Positions 52,023 through 60,358 of a stretch of DNA of 64,000 nucleotides are shown here, one piece after another. How positions within the stretch are numbered: position 1 is the first letter of the stretch; each line of letters starts with the position of its first letter. Origin of the DNA: JASHVB01 sp035508435. Its GTDB lineage: Bacteria > Pseudomonadota > Alphaproteobacteria > Acetobacterales > Acetobacteraceae. The stretch is from NCBI GenBank assembly GCA_035508435.1, contig DATJNA010000010.1, positions 12,724 to 76,723 of the forward strand. The letters are read 5' to 3'. A program made the position numbers and the translations under genes. Under the pieces are notes generated by a model. The model was given only the letters and a program-made list of their open reading frames with translations. It was not told the DNA's origin and did not search any database.

Positions 52023-53282
52023 ATGGAGATCGAGATCGACGCCAGTCAACAGTTGGAAGTCGCGGCGCGTGACGCTCGCACCGCAGCGCGCGTGCTGGCC
52101 CGCAGCACCGCGGCACAGCGCAATGACGCATTGCGGGCCATGGCCGTTGCCCTGCGCTCGTGCGCGACCGCTATCCTGACCGCCAATGCCGTTGACCTGG
52201 AAGCCACCGGGGGCACCGCCGCCTTTCGCGACCGCTTGGCGCTGACCGACGGGCGGGTTGAGGCGATGGCCAAGGGCCTGGAAGATGTGGCCGGGCTGCC
52301 CGATCCGATGGATCGCGTCCTGGCGGACTGGACACGGCCGAACGGGCTGCGCATCCAACGCATCGCCACGCCGATCGGCGTGATCGGCATGATCTACGAA
52401 AGCCGCCCGAATGTCGCGGCTGACGCTTCCGCCTTGTGCCTCAAGTCGGGCAATGCGGTGATCCTGCGCGGCGGTTCTGAAAGCCTGCATAGCGCACGGG
52501 CGATCAATGTCGCGCTGGTCGCGGGGCTGCGTGCCGCCGGCTTGCCCGAGGCGTCGGTGCAGATCGCCCCCACCGCCGACCGTGCCTATGTCGCGGCGAT
52601 GCTTGCCGCCGCCGGCCTGCTGGACCTGATCATTCCGCGTGGCGGCAAATCCCTAGTGGAGCGCGTGCAGCGGGAGGCACGCGTGCCGGTGCTGGCGCAT
52701 GCCGAGGGGCTCTGCCACACCTACGTTCACACCGCGGCCAACCATGAGATGGCCCGCAAGATCGTAGCCAATGCGAAGATGCGCCGCACCGGCATCTGCG
52801 GCGCCACCGAGACCCTGCTGATCGACCGTGCGATCGCGCCCCAGCTGCTGCCCGCCATCATCGCCGATCTGCGTGCGTTGGGCTGCGATTTCCGCGCCGA
52901 TGCCGCCGCGCGCGACATCGTCCCCGACCTGGCGCCGGCAACTGATGCCGACTTCGACACCGAGTGGCTCGATGCGATCCTGTCCGTCGCGGTGGTGGAC
53001 GGCGTCGATGCGGCGCTGGCGCACATCGCCCGCCATGGCAGCGAACACACGGACGCCATCGTCACTGATGATGTCCTGGCTGCGGAACGTTTTCTCGCGG
53101 GGCTGGATTCCGCGGTCGCGCTTTGGAACGCCTCCACCCAGTTCTGCGACGGCGGTGAATTCGGGTTCGGCGCCGAGATCGGTATCGCCACGGGCCGCCT
53201 GCATGCGCGCGGGCCGGTCGGGTTGGAACAACTTACCACCTATCGCTACGTCGTGCGTGGTGCGGGACAGGTGCGCCCCTGA
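52023..53282 (+). CDS. proA: gamma-glutamyl phosphate reductase
   Basis: This 419-residue enzyme carries out the second step of proline synthesis, reducing gamma-glutamyl phosphate to the semialdehyde with NADPH. It has GVIGMIYESRPNV, LKSGNAVILRGGSE, the region of the catalytic cysteine KMRRTGICGATETLLID, and the C-terminal FCDGGEFGFGAEIGIAT and GPVGLEQLTTYRYVVRG, as in ProA. The ATG at 52023 begins MEIEIDASQQL; the frame is open further upstream without homology. nadD follows on the same strand 47 bp later, an order known in alphaproteobacteria. No proB is in the window. Confidence 0.95.
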   Translation: MEIEIDASQQLEVAARDARTAARVLARSTAAQRNDALRAMAVALRSCATAILTANAVDLEATGGTAAFRDRLALTDGRVEAMAKGLEDVAGLPDPMDRVLADWTRPNGLRIQRIATPIGVIGMIYESRPNVAADASALCLKSGNAVILRGGSESLHSARAINVALVAGLRAAGLPEASVQIAPTADRAYVAAMLAAAGLLDLIIPRGGKSLVERVQREARVPVLAHAEGLCHTYVHTAANHEMARKIVANAKMRRTGICGATETLLIDRAIAPQLLPAIIADLRALGCDFRADAAARDIVPDLAPATDADFDTEWLDAILSVAVVDGVDAALAHIARHGSEHTDAIVTDDVLAAERFLAGLDSAVALWNASTQFCDGGEFGFGAEIGIATGRLHARGPVGLEQLTTYRYVVRGAGQVRP

Positions 53283-53329
53283 ACGCGCCGCTGAACGATT
53301 CGCTGCCGAAATACGGCGACCGGCGGCGG

Positions 53330-53905
53330 TTGCGCATCGGCTTGCTCGGCGGATCGTTCAATCCGGCCCACGCGGGACATCGACACGTCGCATGGCTTGC
53401 GTTGCGCCGGCTACGGTTGGACCAGGTGTGGTTGCTCGTCTCGCCTGGCAATCCGCTGAAGCCACGAGATGGTATGGCGTCGCTGGCGCAGCGTGTCGCC
53501 GGGGCGCGCCGGATCGCCGACGGACGCCGCGTGGTCGCCACCGCGATCGAGGCCGCGTGGGGCACGCGCTTCACCATCGACACGATCCGTTTGTTGCGAC
53601 GGCGTTTCCCACGGGTGAAACTGATCTGGCTGATGGGTGCCGACATCCTGACGGAATTGCCGCGCTGGCTGCACTGGCGGGAACTGCTGCGACTTGTCCC
53701 TATCGCCGTGGTGCCGCGTCCCGGCTATACGCGCCGCGCGGTGGCGGGCCAGGCGGCGCGCTGGCTGCGCCACGCACGGCGGTCGGAGCATGCGGCGAGC
53801 CTGTTGCCCGGCGTGGGTCCTGGGTGGGTATTGATGAGTGCGCCGCAAGTCGCGGTTTCCGCCAGCGCGATTCGGGCCAGTGCGGAACAAGGAGGTTTGC
53901 CATAG
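53330..53905 (+). CDS. nadD: nicotinate-nucleotide adenylyltransferase
   Basis: This 191-residue NAD synthesis enzyme joins nicotinate mononucleotide to AMP. It has the nucleotidyltransferase motif GGSFNPAHAGH at 7-17, LIWLMGADILTELPRW, and the late SASAIRAS motif in place of ISSTxIR. The start is a TTG at 53330-53332 directly before RIGLLGGSFNP; no ATG or GTG is in frame nearby. It lies between proA and rsfS. Confidence 0.9.
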   Translation: MRIGLLGGSFNPAHAGHRHVAWLALRRLRLDQVWLLVSPGNPLKPRDGMASLAQRVAGARRIADGRRVVATAIEAAWGTRFTIDTIRLLRRRFPRVKLIWLMGADILTELPRWLHWRELLRLVPIAVVPRPGYTRRAVAGQAARWLRHARRSEHAASLLPGVGPGWVLMSAPQVAVSASAIRASAEQGGLP

Positions 53906-53979
53906 CCAAGCCGTCACAACCGACGTCGCCCGCGCGCCACAAGCCCGCTGCGCGCAAGCGGGTAAAGCCGCCTTTGCCG

Positions 53980-54405
53980 GTGGTCGACAAGACGCCGGGC
54001 ACGCCGCGCAAGAAGACCATCGCGGCGGGACCGAAGGCGGCGCCGCGCACGCGGCACAAGGCCGCGGAGCCGAGCCGGCTGGAGAAGCTGCAATCGGCGA
54101 TCGTTCGCAGCCTGGACGACGACAAGGCCGAGAACATCGTCACGCTGGACCTTGAAGGCAAAGCGATGTTCTGCGATCGCATGGTGATCGCCACCGGCTT
54201 GGCGGACCGCCAGATCGCCGCCATGGCGGAGCATTTGAGCGAGAATCTGCACAAAGCGGGATGGCCGCGCGTGCAGGTGGAAGGCAAAGGCGGTTCTGAC
54301 TGGGTACTGATCGACGCCGGCGACATCATTGTGCATTTGTTCAAGCCAGAGGCGCGCTCGATGTATGGGCTGGAAAAGATGTGGGGCACCGAACTGGACG
54401 ATTGA
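53980..54405 (+). CDS. rsfS: ribosome silencing factor RsfS
   Basis: The C-terminal ~105 residues form the RsfS (DUF143) domain with LDDDKAENIVTLDLEGKAMFCDRMVIATG, GGSDWVLIDAGDIIVHLF and YGLEKMWG. It binds ribosomal protein L14 and blocks subunit joining in starvation. The start is uncertain. GTG 53980 gives 141 residues with a Lys/Pro-rich tail. The frame is open back to 53902, where an ATA codon sits 6 nt after GGAGG and would give 167 residues. The nadD-rsfS order is a conserved one. Confidence 0.85.
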   Translation: MVDKTPGTPRKKTIAAGPKAAPRTRHKAAEPSRLEKLQSAIVRSLDDDKAENIVTLDLEGKAMFCDRMVIATGLADRQIAAMAEHLSENLHKAGWPRVQVEGKGGSDWVLIDAGDIIVHLFKPEARSMYGLEKMWGTELDD

Positions 54406-54499
54406 TGCCGCCGCGGGCTTTGCACGGAACGCGCCGCGGGCTTTTCGCGCAACGTTCGGATCGGCATGCTACGCTGCGCTGCGCCCGGAACCACACCGA

Positions 54500-55144
54500 A
54501 TGCCCCAGCCAATCCGCCGGTCTCTCGTTGCCCTGTACCACGCTCTTGCAGAACGTGGCATGAACGTCGGAAGCTCTGGAAACGTCAGTGCTCGCATGCG
54601 CGGCGGCATGTTGATCACCCCCTCGGGTTGCTCTGCCGAAACGCTGCATGAAGCCGACCTCGTGACCATGGCGCTTGACGGCAGCGTGCGCGGTGACGCA
54701 ACGCCTTCTTCCGAATGGTCGATGCATGCTGCGATCTTTGTCGCGCAACCTGCCGCCTCCTGGATCGTGCACACCCACGCCGATGCCTGCACTGCACTTG
54801 CCTGCCTGAACCAGGGGCTCCCCTGCTTCCATTACATGGTCACGCGGTTCGGCGGCGACGATGTGCGCTGCGCGCCTTATGTCACGTTCGGCACGCCTGC
54901 CCTGGCGGAGGTGGCGATTGCCGCGCTGGAAAGCCGCACCGCCTGCTTGCTCGCGAACCACGGAATGGTTGTGCACGGAGGCAGCGCGGACGATGTTCTG
55001 ACCAGCGCGGTGCTTCTGGAAACTTTGTGCCGCCAATACCTGCTCGCGCGCGCGGCGGGGGCGGTAAGGCTGTTGGCGGCGGAGGAAATCGCCGCCGCGC
55101 AGGAACGGTTCAAGACTTACGGGCGACGAGTGCGCTCGGCCTGA
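54500..55144 (+). CDS. class II aldolase/adducin family protein
   Basis: This 214-residue enzyme resembles L-fuculose-phosphate aldolase. It has SSGNVSARMRGGMLITPSG near 24-42, the catalytic Glu in SSEWSMHAAIF, the zinc histidines in VHTHADACTALA, and the later His in LLANHGMVV. These zinc enzymes split sugar phosphates or act as epimerases or decarboxylases; the substrate here is open. I chose the ATG at 54500. It is the last gene before the mobile-element region. Confidence 0.85.
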   Translation: MPQPIRRSLVALYHALAERGMNVGSSGNVSARMRGGMLITPSGCSAETLHEADLVTMALDGSVRGDATPSSEWSMHAAIFVAQPAASWIVHTHADACTALACLNQGLPCFHYMVTRFGGDDVRCAPYVTFGTPALAEVAIAALESRTACLLANHGMVVHGGSADDVLTSAVLLETLCRQYLLARAAGAVRLLAAEEIAAAQERFKTYGRRVRSA

Positions 55145-55285
55145 CCCAATGTTAGCTGGAAGCGCGCATTTCTGTCATTGCGGGGCCCGCTCCCGGCCCT
55201 ATGTTATTGCGATGCCCGCAGGGCCGCAGCGATCTCGGGTGGACTCTTGTCGGAACGGTACGTGCGCCGTAGCGACCTAGTACAC

Positions 55286-55475
55286 CTCGCCGGAAGTTCC
55301 AACCCGCTTGCTCCTACCAAGCTGTGAGCGGCTTGCCCTTCATGGTCCAGCGAAGCGGCTTGGCTATGATGGCGTTGAAGTAGGCGATGAACGGCTCGAT
55401 CCGCTTCTTCAGGTGCTCCTTGGAGGCGAAGTTGCCGCGGCGAAGCGGCTTGCGCACCAGGATCGAGAACCAGAC
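55286..55475 (-). mobile_element. IS630-type transposase 3' remnant
   Basis: On the minus strand the end of an IS630-family transposase is visible (WFSILVRKPLRRGNFASKEH, then IEPFIAYFNAIIAKPLRW), ending at a TAG near 55316. It is followed by CTCGCCGGAAGT (55286-55297), also found after the shorter copy at 42497-42610. Upstream (higher coordinates) it is cut by ISKra4-type sequence near 55475. Confidence 0.7.
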
Positions 55476-56703
55476 GTCATGGACGGAGCAGCACCGTTGC
55501 TGCGAGGACTGCGGCGCGCGCCGGCGCAGCAAGGGCAGTTACCCCGTCGTCTTCCTTACGCTCTATGGCGATGTGCAAATCGCCAGCCCGCGACTGCACC
55601 GCTGCCCGCGCCAGAGCCCGGTCGGCCCGGCAACGGTGTCGCCGCTGCGCAAGCTGCTTCCCGGTCACGTCGCCCCCGAGCGGCTATACCTGGAGGCGCG
55701 CTGGGCATCACTCGTGCCGTATGCCGCCACGGCTGGACTACTCGCCGACATCTTGCCGATCACAGCGAGCGCCAACGCCACCACGGTGCGTGAGCACGTC
55801 CTGCGCGTGGCCGAGCGTGCCGAGGCCGAACTCGCAGAGGAACGGGCCTGCTTTATCGATGGCTGTCCGGCGGAGTGGGCAAAGCTACCCATCCCGGAGG
55901 GACGCATCGCGGTAGGAATCGATGGCGGCTACGTCCGTGATTGGGAAGACCGGAAGGCCAACTTTGAGGTCATCGTTGGCCGGTCGGTGCCCGAAGACCG
56001 CGATGCCCGCTACCTCGGTCTGGTGCATGGCTACGACACCAAACCGAAGCGCCGACTCTTCGATGTGCTGACGAGCCAGGGCCTACAGGCAAATCAAGAC
56101 GTCACGTTTTTGACCGATGGTGGCGAGGAAATTCGTGTGCTGACCGAGCTTGTCACCCCAGGATCAGAGCACGTCCTCGATTGGTTTCACATCACGATGC
56201 GTGTGACCGTGCTGGAGCAGTACGCACGCGGCGTCGCCCACCATGACGAGGCCGCAGGCACTCGCCTGCTGGCGGAGCTGGAACGAAGCAAATGGCTGCT
56301 CTGGCACGGCAATCAGCACCGCGCACAAGAGGCGATCGAGACTCTCGAAGATGATGTGGATGGATTGGAGGTTGACGACACGAACCTGCGCAAGTTCGCC
56401 AAGGCGGTCCACGAATTCGCCGTCTACATCAGGTCGAACACAGGAAGCCTGATCAACTATGGCGAGCGGTTCCGGGCCGGCGAACGAATATCTTCGTGCC
56501 TCGCGGAATCCACGGTGAACGCCGTTATCAGCAAGCGCTTTGCCAAGCGCCAACAGATGCAATGGAAAAGGCGTGGTGCGCACCTTCTGCTGCAAACACG
56601 AACGCGCACCCTCGACGGCACGCTGCGCCCGTTGTTCGAGAAATGGTACCCAGGACTGGCGAACGACAATTCCGCCAACGCCCGACAAGCCGCCGCCGCG
56701 TGA
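55387..56703 (+). CDS. ISKra4 family transposase, 5' end replaced
   Basis: The protein from about residue 33 on is an ISKra4 family transposase. It has a zinc-like CCEDCGARRR, DVQIASPRLHRC, LLPGHVAPERLYLEARWASL, the catalytic-type Asp in VGIDGGYVRDW, FLTDGGEE, VLDWFHITMR, and the C-terminal WKRRGAHLLLQTRTRTLDGTL. The first ~30 codons (55387-55475) read backwards through the IS630 remnant, so the real N-terminus has been lost and the ATG at 55387 is accidental. The next element (IS110) begins within 90 bp of its stop. It is probably inactive. Confidence 0.75.
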   Translation: MNGSIRFFRCSLEAKLPRRSGLRTRIENQTSWTEQHRCCEDCGARRRSKGSYPVVFLTLYGDVQIASPRLHRCPRQSPVGPATVSPLRKLLPGHVAPERLYLEARWASLVPYAATAGLLADILPITASANATTVREHVLRVAERAEAELAEERACFIDGCPAEWAKLPIPEGRIAVGIDGGYVRDWEDRKANFEVIVGRSVPEDRDARYLGLVHGYDTKPKRRLFDVLTSQGLQANQDVTFLTDGGEEIRVLTELVTPGSEHVLDWFHITMRVTVLEQYARGVAHHDEAAGTRLLAELERSKWLLWHGNQHRAQEAIETLEDDVDGLEVDDTNLRKFAKAVHEFAVYIRSNTGSLINYGERFRAGERISSCLAESTVNAVISKRFAKRQQMQWKRRGAHLLLQTRTRTLDGTLRPLFEKWYPGLANDNSANARQAAAA

Positions 56704-56790
56704 TGACCCCAGATGGGGTGGACGGCCCCCGACGGCATCGATGTGCCACAGTAGGGGTCGTGTGAGCCTACAGAGAGGGAGCCGCCCGCG

Positions 56791-57834
56791 ATGAGCATTA
56801 CCATGATCGGCCTGGACACTGCCAAGTCAGTCTTTCAAGTGCACGGCGTAAGCGAGACCGGAAAGGTGGAGATCAGGCGCAAGCTGCGAAGGAACGAGCT
56901 AATCCCGTTCTTCGAGAAGCAGGAGGCCTGCGCCGTCGTCATGGAGGCGTGCGGCGCAGCCCATCACTGGGCCCGAATCTTGCGCGGTCTAGGGCACGAG
57001 GTAAGACTGATCGCACCTGAAGCAGCCAGACCCTTCGTAAAGCAGGGCAAGAAGAACGACCCAGCTGACGCGGCAGCACTTTGCGCAGCTGCATCGCGAC
57101 CTGACATGATGTTCGTGCCGATCAAAAGCATAGAGCAGCAGGGAATCCTTGCCTTGCATTCGGCGCGATCCCTGTTGGTCAAGCAGCAGACGATGCTGGC
57201 AAATGCTATGCGCGGTCTGGCGACGGAATTTGGCCTGACCGTCCCGAAGGGCATTGGCCGGCTCGAAGAACTTTTGGAGCTAGTCGAAGCGGACAAGGGC
57301 TTCCCGGAGAAGGCGCGGCCGGTATTTATGGGATTTTTTGAGCAATGCCGCGCGATGGCCGAAAGCATTGCGGCACTCGAAGTCGAGATCGTCGCTCACG
57401 CCCGGCAAGACAAAACCGCACGCCGCCTTCAAACGATCCCCGGCGTCGGCCCGATCACCGCGTCTCTGATCGCAGCGACCGTCGTCGATATCAGTCTGTT
57501 CAAAAGCGCACGACACTTTGCGGCCTGGTTAGGCTTGGTGCCCCGACAGTATTCCACTGGCGGGAAGACCCGCCTCGGCCGGATCACCAAAACAGGCAAC
57601 CGGGAGATCCGCAAATTGTTAGTCCTCGGCGCCACATCGATGGTTTACCGAGCCCCGCAATGGAACAGCGTCGTCGGGGTATGGACCAGAGGGATTCTGG
57701 AGCGCCGGCCGACCAGGTTGGTGACGGTCGCTTTGGCAAACAAGATGGCGCGCATCGCATGGGCATTGATGACGCGTAAAGAGGTCTACCGGGCGAAGGG
57801 ACGTGTGGCGACCGCAACAGAAGCGGCAATATGA
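56791..57834 (+). CDS. IS110 family transposase (IS1111 group)
   Basis: This 347-residue DEDD-type recombinase begins with MIGLDTAKSVFQVHGV (first Asp) and has VVMEACGAAHHWARIL, KNDPADAAALCAAA, and the C-terminal transposase_20 domain with LQTIPGVGPITASLIAATV and FAAWLGLVPRQYSTGGK. The catalytic residues and length look intact. GAGCCGCCCGCG lies before the ATG. IS110 enzymes use a short non-coding RNA made from the element's end to choose target sites; for the IS1111 group this lies downstream of the gene. The element's ends were not found with certainty. Confidence 0.9.
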   Translation: MSITMIGLDTAKSVFQVHGVSETGKVEIRRKLRRNELIPFFEKQEACAVVMEACGAAHHWARILRGLGHEVRLIAPEAARPFVKQGKKNDPADAAALCAAASRPDMMFVPIKSIEQQGILALHSARSLLVKQQTMLANAMRGLATEFGLTVPKGIGRLEELLELVEADKGFPEKARPVFMGFFEQCRAMAESIAALEVEIVAHARQDKTARRLQTIPGVGPITASLIAATVVDISLFKSARHFAAWLGLVPRQYSTGGKTRLGRITKTGNREIRKLLVLGATSMVYRAPQWNSVVGVWTRGILERRPTRLVTVALANKMARIAWALMTRKEVYRAKGRVATATEAAI

Positions 57835-58201
57835 CGTTCCGACGCAGGGCGGTGGGCACCGGGCGTAAGCCCGGGCGATCCGGCAACACACGCTGAACCG
57901 CGTGATGGGAAAGGCTGTGGTCAAGCACAGTTCAGGCAATACCGCAGGATCCCTTGTGCCTCGAGCACGCATCCCAGATTGGTGCCTGACACGCATGCGT
58001 TCACCCATGGTGGCCAGCGGCATCTGCCGCATGACAGGCCGGACATAAGGGCGCAACTGACCGGGTCTTTCAGCCACGTCGGCCGGCGGTAACTACGGAG
58101 CGCCAAGATGCTTTGACAACCGAAAACGCCCAGCAGAGCGACCCAGAGAAGCATTGCTTCCCATTGAACTCGTGACGCGTCACGGAATACGAGGCTCTCG
58201 A
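57835..58201 (+). other. non-coding stretch after the IS110 transposase
   Basis: No gene is seen. It probably holds the right end of the IS110/IS1111 element and, by family knowledge, the sequence for its guide (bridge/seeker) RNA. A small hairpin, GGGC-GTAA-GCCC, lies near 57867-57878. The exact element end could not be fixed. Confidence 0.4.
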
Positions 58202-58545
58202 ATGCCAGGACCACCACCTCGCGGCGATCGCGCTGCGACCCCCGCCGAGCGAGCCGCAGCCTATAGGGCGCGGCGGAAGGCTACTGTGGCGGCTGCGCCG
58301 ACGAAGCCGCGGTGGTGGTCCGATACCGCCGGCCTGCCGATCGGCGCAGTCGACCGCAACAGTGGGCTGACGCGGTGCAGACGCTGGCGGACCTGCTGGA
58401 CCGGTTTCAGGACTGGCAGGATAACCTTCCTGCCAGCCTCGCGAACAGCGCGACGGCGGAAGCCCTCGATGCCGTGCTAGAGCTACGTGGTTATGTCGAA
58501 GAGCTCCAGGCGGTTGAGCTTCCAAAGGGCTTCGGACGGGACTAA
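58202..58545 (+). pseudogene. frameshifted small conserved protein
   Basis: The first frame (from ATG 58202) encodes MPGPPPRGDRAATPAERAAAYRARRKATVAA and loses sense after about 58310. A second frame (from about 58312) continues VRYRRPADRRSRPQQWADAV, LADLLDRFQDWQDNLP, ATAEALDAVLEL and ends PKGFGRD. Together they match one small protein of about 115 residues that I recall as common beside insertion sequences in alphaproteobacteria. The break lies in the GGTGGTGGTC run at 58311-58320. Function unknown. Confidence 0.5.
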
Positions 58546-58600
58546 CGGCGCTCATCGGTGAGCGTTGCAGGACGCATTTTGGCAGAGCAAATAGCGCTTG

Positions 58601-59278
58601 CTACTTCCGGGGCCGTCCACATAAGAGATCCTGATGCTCTCCAGCAATATCCGCTCGCGAAACCGGCCCCCAGCCCTGGGCCACCTGTATAGTCCGGCAG
58701 CCGCTGATCATCGCCGCCGCGGCAGAGTAATCCGGGTCGAGCGCGCGTGCGCTCTCGAACATCCCGACGGCCTCGGCCAGCGCCGGTTCGGTATATTTGT
58801 TCAGGTGCGCCAACCCCCTCAGGTGGAAAACGTAGGCATCAAGCCTGGTGGTGGGCTTGCGCGCGGAACGTTGCAACTCGACGAGTTGCAGCCTGGACTC
58901 GATCCTGGCAGCGACACGGCTAGCAACCTGCTCCTGTAGCTCAAAAATGTCGTCCAAAGTCCCATCGAAAGAGTCCGCCCATAGATGCGTGCCGGTCTCC
59001 CCGTCAATCAGTTGCGACACAACCCGCACGCGTTCATTGGCCCGCCGCATGGAGCCTTCGAGAACGTAGCGGACGCCCAGGTCGCGGCTGACCTGTCTCA
59101 CATCGACGTTCTGTCCCTTGTAGGTGAAGGTTGAATTGCGGGCGATCACGAACAACCAGCGGATACGGCACAGTGCCATGATGATCTCCTCCGCCATGCC
59201 GTCGACGAAGTAGTCTTGCTCGGCACTGTCGCTCAGGTTCTGGAACGGCAACACGGCGATGGATGGCTTATCAGGCAT
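58601..59278 (-). pseudogene. fragment of adenylate cyclase-type protein (FlgO-like/TPR part)
   Basis: The 225 codons encode PDKPSIAVLPFQNLSDSAEQDYF, EEIIMALCRIRWLFVIARNS, LGVRYVLEGSMRR and a following TPR-like region, the C-terminal half of large multidomain adenylate cyclases or winged-helix regulators. The N-terminal cyclase or DNA-binding domain is missing; the piece abuts IS21-type sequence at about 59280. It also ends early after SRADIAGEHQDL. It is a remnant. Confidence 0.65.
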
Positions 59279-59355
59279 CGACAGCGAAGCTGCCGCCGCA
59301 AACGGCATCGTTGCCGTTGACATGGCGCGCGCTGTGGGGCTCGCCAGGAGGTAGC

Positions 59356-59927
59356 CGCGGATTCGCCTTCGATGGCGATGATCTCGGCGTTATGCACCAG
59401 CCGCCTTGATCGCCTCTTCGGCGCTCAAGCAGCGAGACGACGCAGGCGGCGTTGGGGAAGACCTCGCACCATTCGGCGAGCGGGCGGTTGGTGGTCATCA
59501 GCGTGCTGCGGACCTGGTAGCGGCGCGAGACCATCTCGAACATCAGGTCGGCGTGACGATTCGAATACGAGAGGTAGCCGACCTCATCGATCACCAGCAG
59601 TTCCGGTCCGGCAAAGCGGCGCAGGCGGCGACGAAGTGCGGCATCGCCGTCGAGCGTGCAGAGATCGCCGAGCAGTTGTCCGGTAGAGGTGAACAATACG
59701 GTGTGGTCTTCGATCAGCGCCTGGTGGGCGATGTTCTGCGCCAGGGTGGACTTGCCGACGCCGTTGGGGCCGACCAGCACGACGTTGTCCGCTTCCTTGA
59801 GGAAGGCCAAACCCATCAGCGCTTCGACCGCGGCGCGGTCGCAGCGCCAGGGCCAGCTCCAGTCGAAGTCGCAGAGCGGCTTGAAGCGGCCGATCCGCGC
59901 CTCCTTCAGCCGCCGCTCCAAGCTGCG
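59356..59927 (-). pseudogene. istB: IS21 family IstB ATPase, truncated and frameshifted
   Basis: From about 59927 down, the frame encodes SLERRLKEARIGRFKPLCDFDW, Walker A VGPNGVGKSTLA, LLVIDEVGYLSYSN (Walker B) and STLMTTNRPLAEW, all typical of the IS21 helper ATPase IstB. Its N-terminus is missing. After VVSLLER (near 59425) the frame shifts; LVHNAEIIAIEGES follows in another frame to about 59360. istA is absent. The gene cannot give a normal product. Confidence 0.75.
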
Positions 59928-59937
59928 GCGGTGGCAC

Positions 59938-60045
59938 CCGGAAGCTGAGCTTGAAGCGCAGATACCACCGCACGCACAGGACGAAGACCTCGCGGTCGAA
60001 GTGCTGCCCCCTGAACAGATCTTCCAAGCCCAAGAACCTTGCCAC
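59938..60045 (-). mobile_element. N-terminal fragment of an IS6-type transposase
   Basis: From a GTG at 60045 the minus strand reads ARFLGLEDLFRGQHFDREVF and VLCVRWYLRFKLSFR, which is the beginning of IS6-like DDE transposases. The match stops where the family continues with RDLxEMM, at the junction to the istB fragment (about 59938). About 36 codons remain. Confidence 0.5.
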
Positions 60046-60358
60046 CGCACCGCCCCAAAAGCCAACCAACGGTCCGCACGATATCGGACCTACCCATTTG
60101 CACCAGGGCCTGGTGAACGCCTCATCTGCTCTCGACCCTTGATCATGACTGAAAACTAAGGACCCTTCCGCGAACAATCGAATCGAGTTCGGCTGGGGAT
60201 CCGAGTCCCGGCCTGCAACATCGCCGCCAGCATCGCGCGGTTGGCCTCTGACGGGCCCTAAGCGAGGGCTCCACCGACCGTCTCGTTTCACCCAAGAATG
60301 CTCAGGAGCGACCTCATGACGCAGGGATGGCGAATGACCCCGGTCCCGACATTGGTCA
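60046..60358. other. 313-bp region without a recognised gene
   Basis: This separates the IS fragments from the end of an MFS gene. Open frames here show no family resemblance, and it is probably scar DNA from several insertions. Confidence 0.35.
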
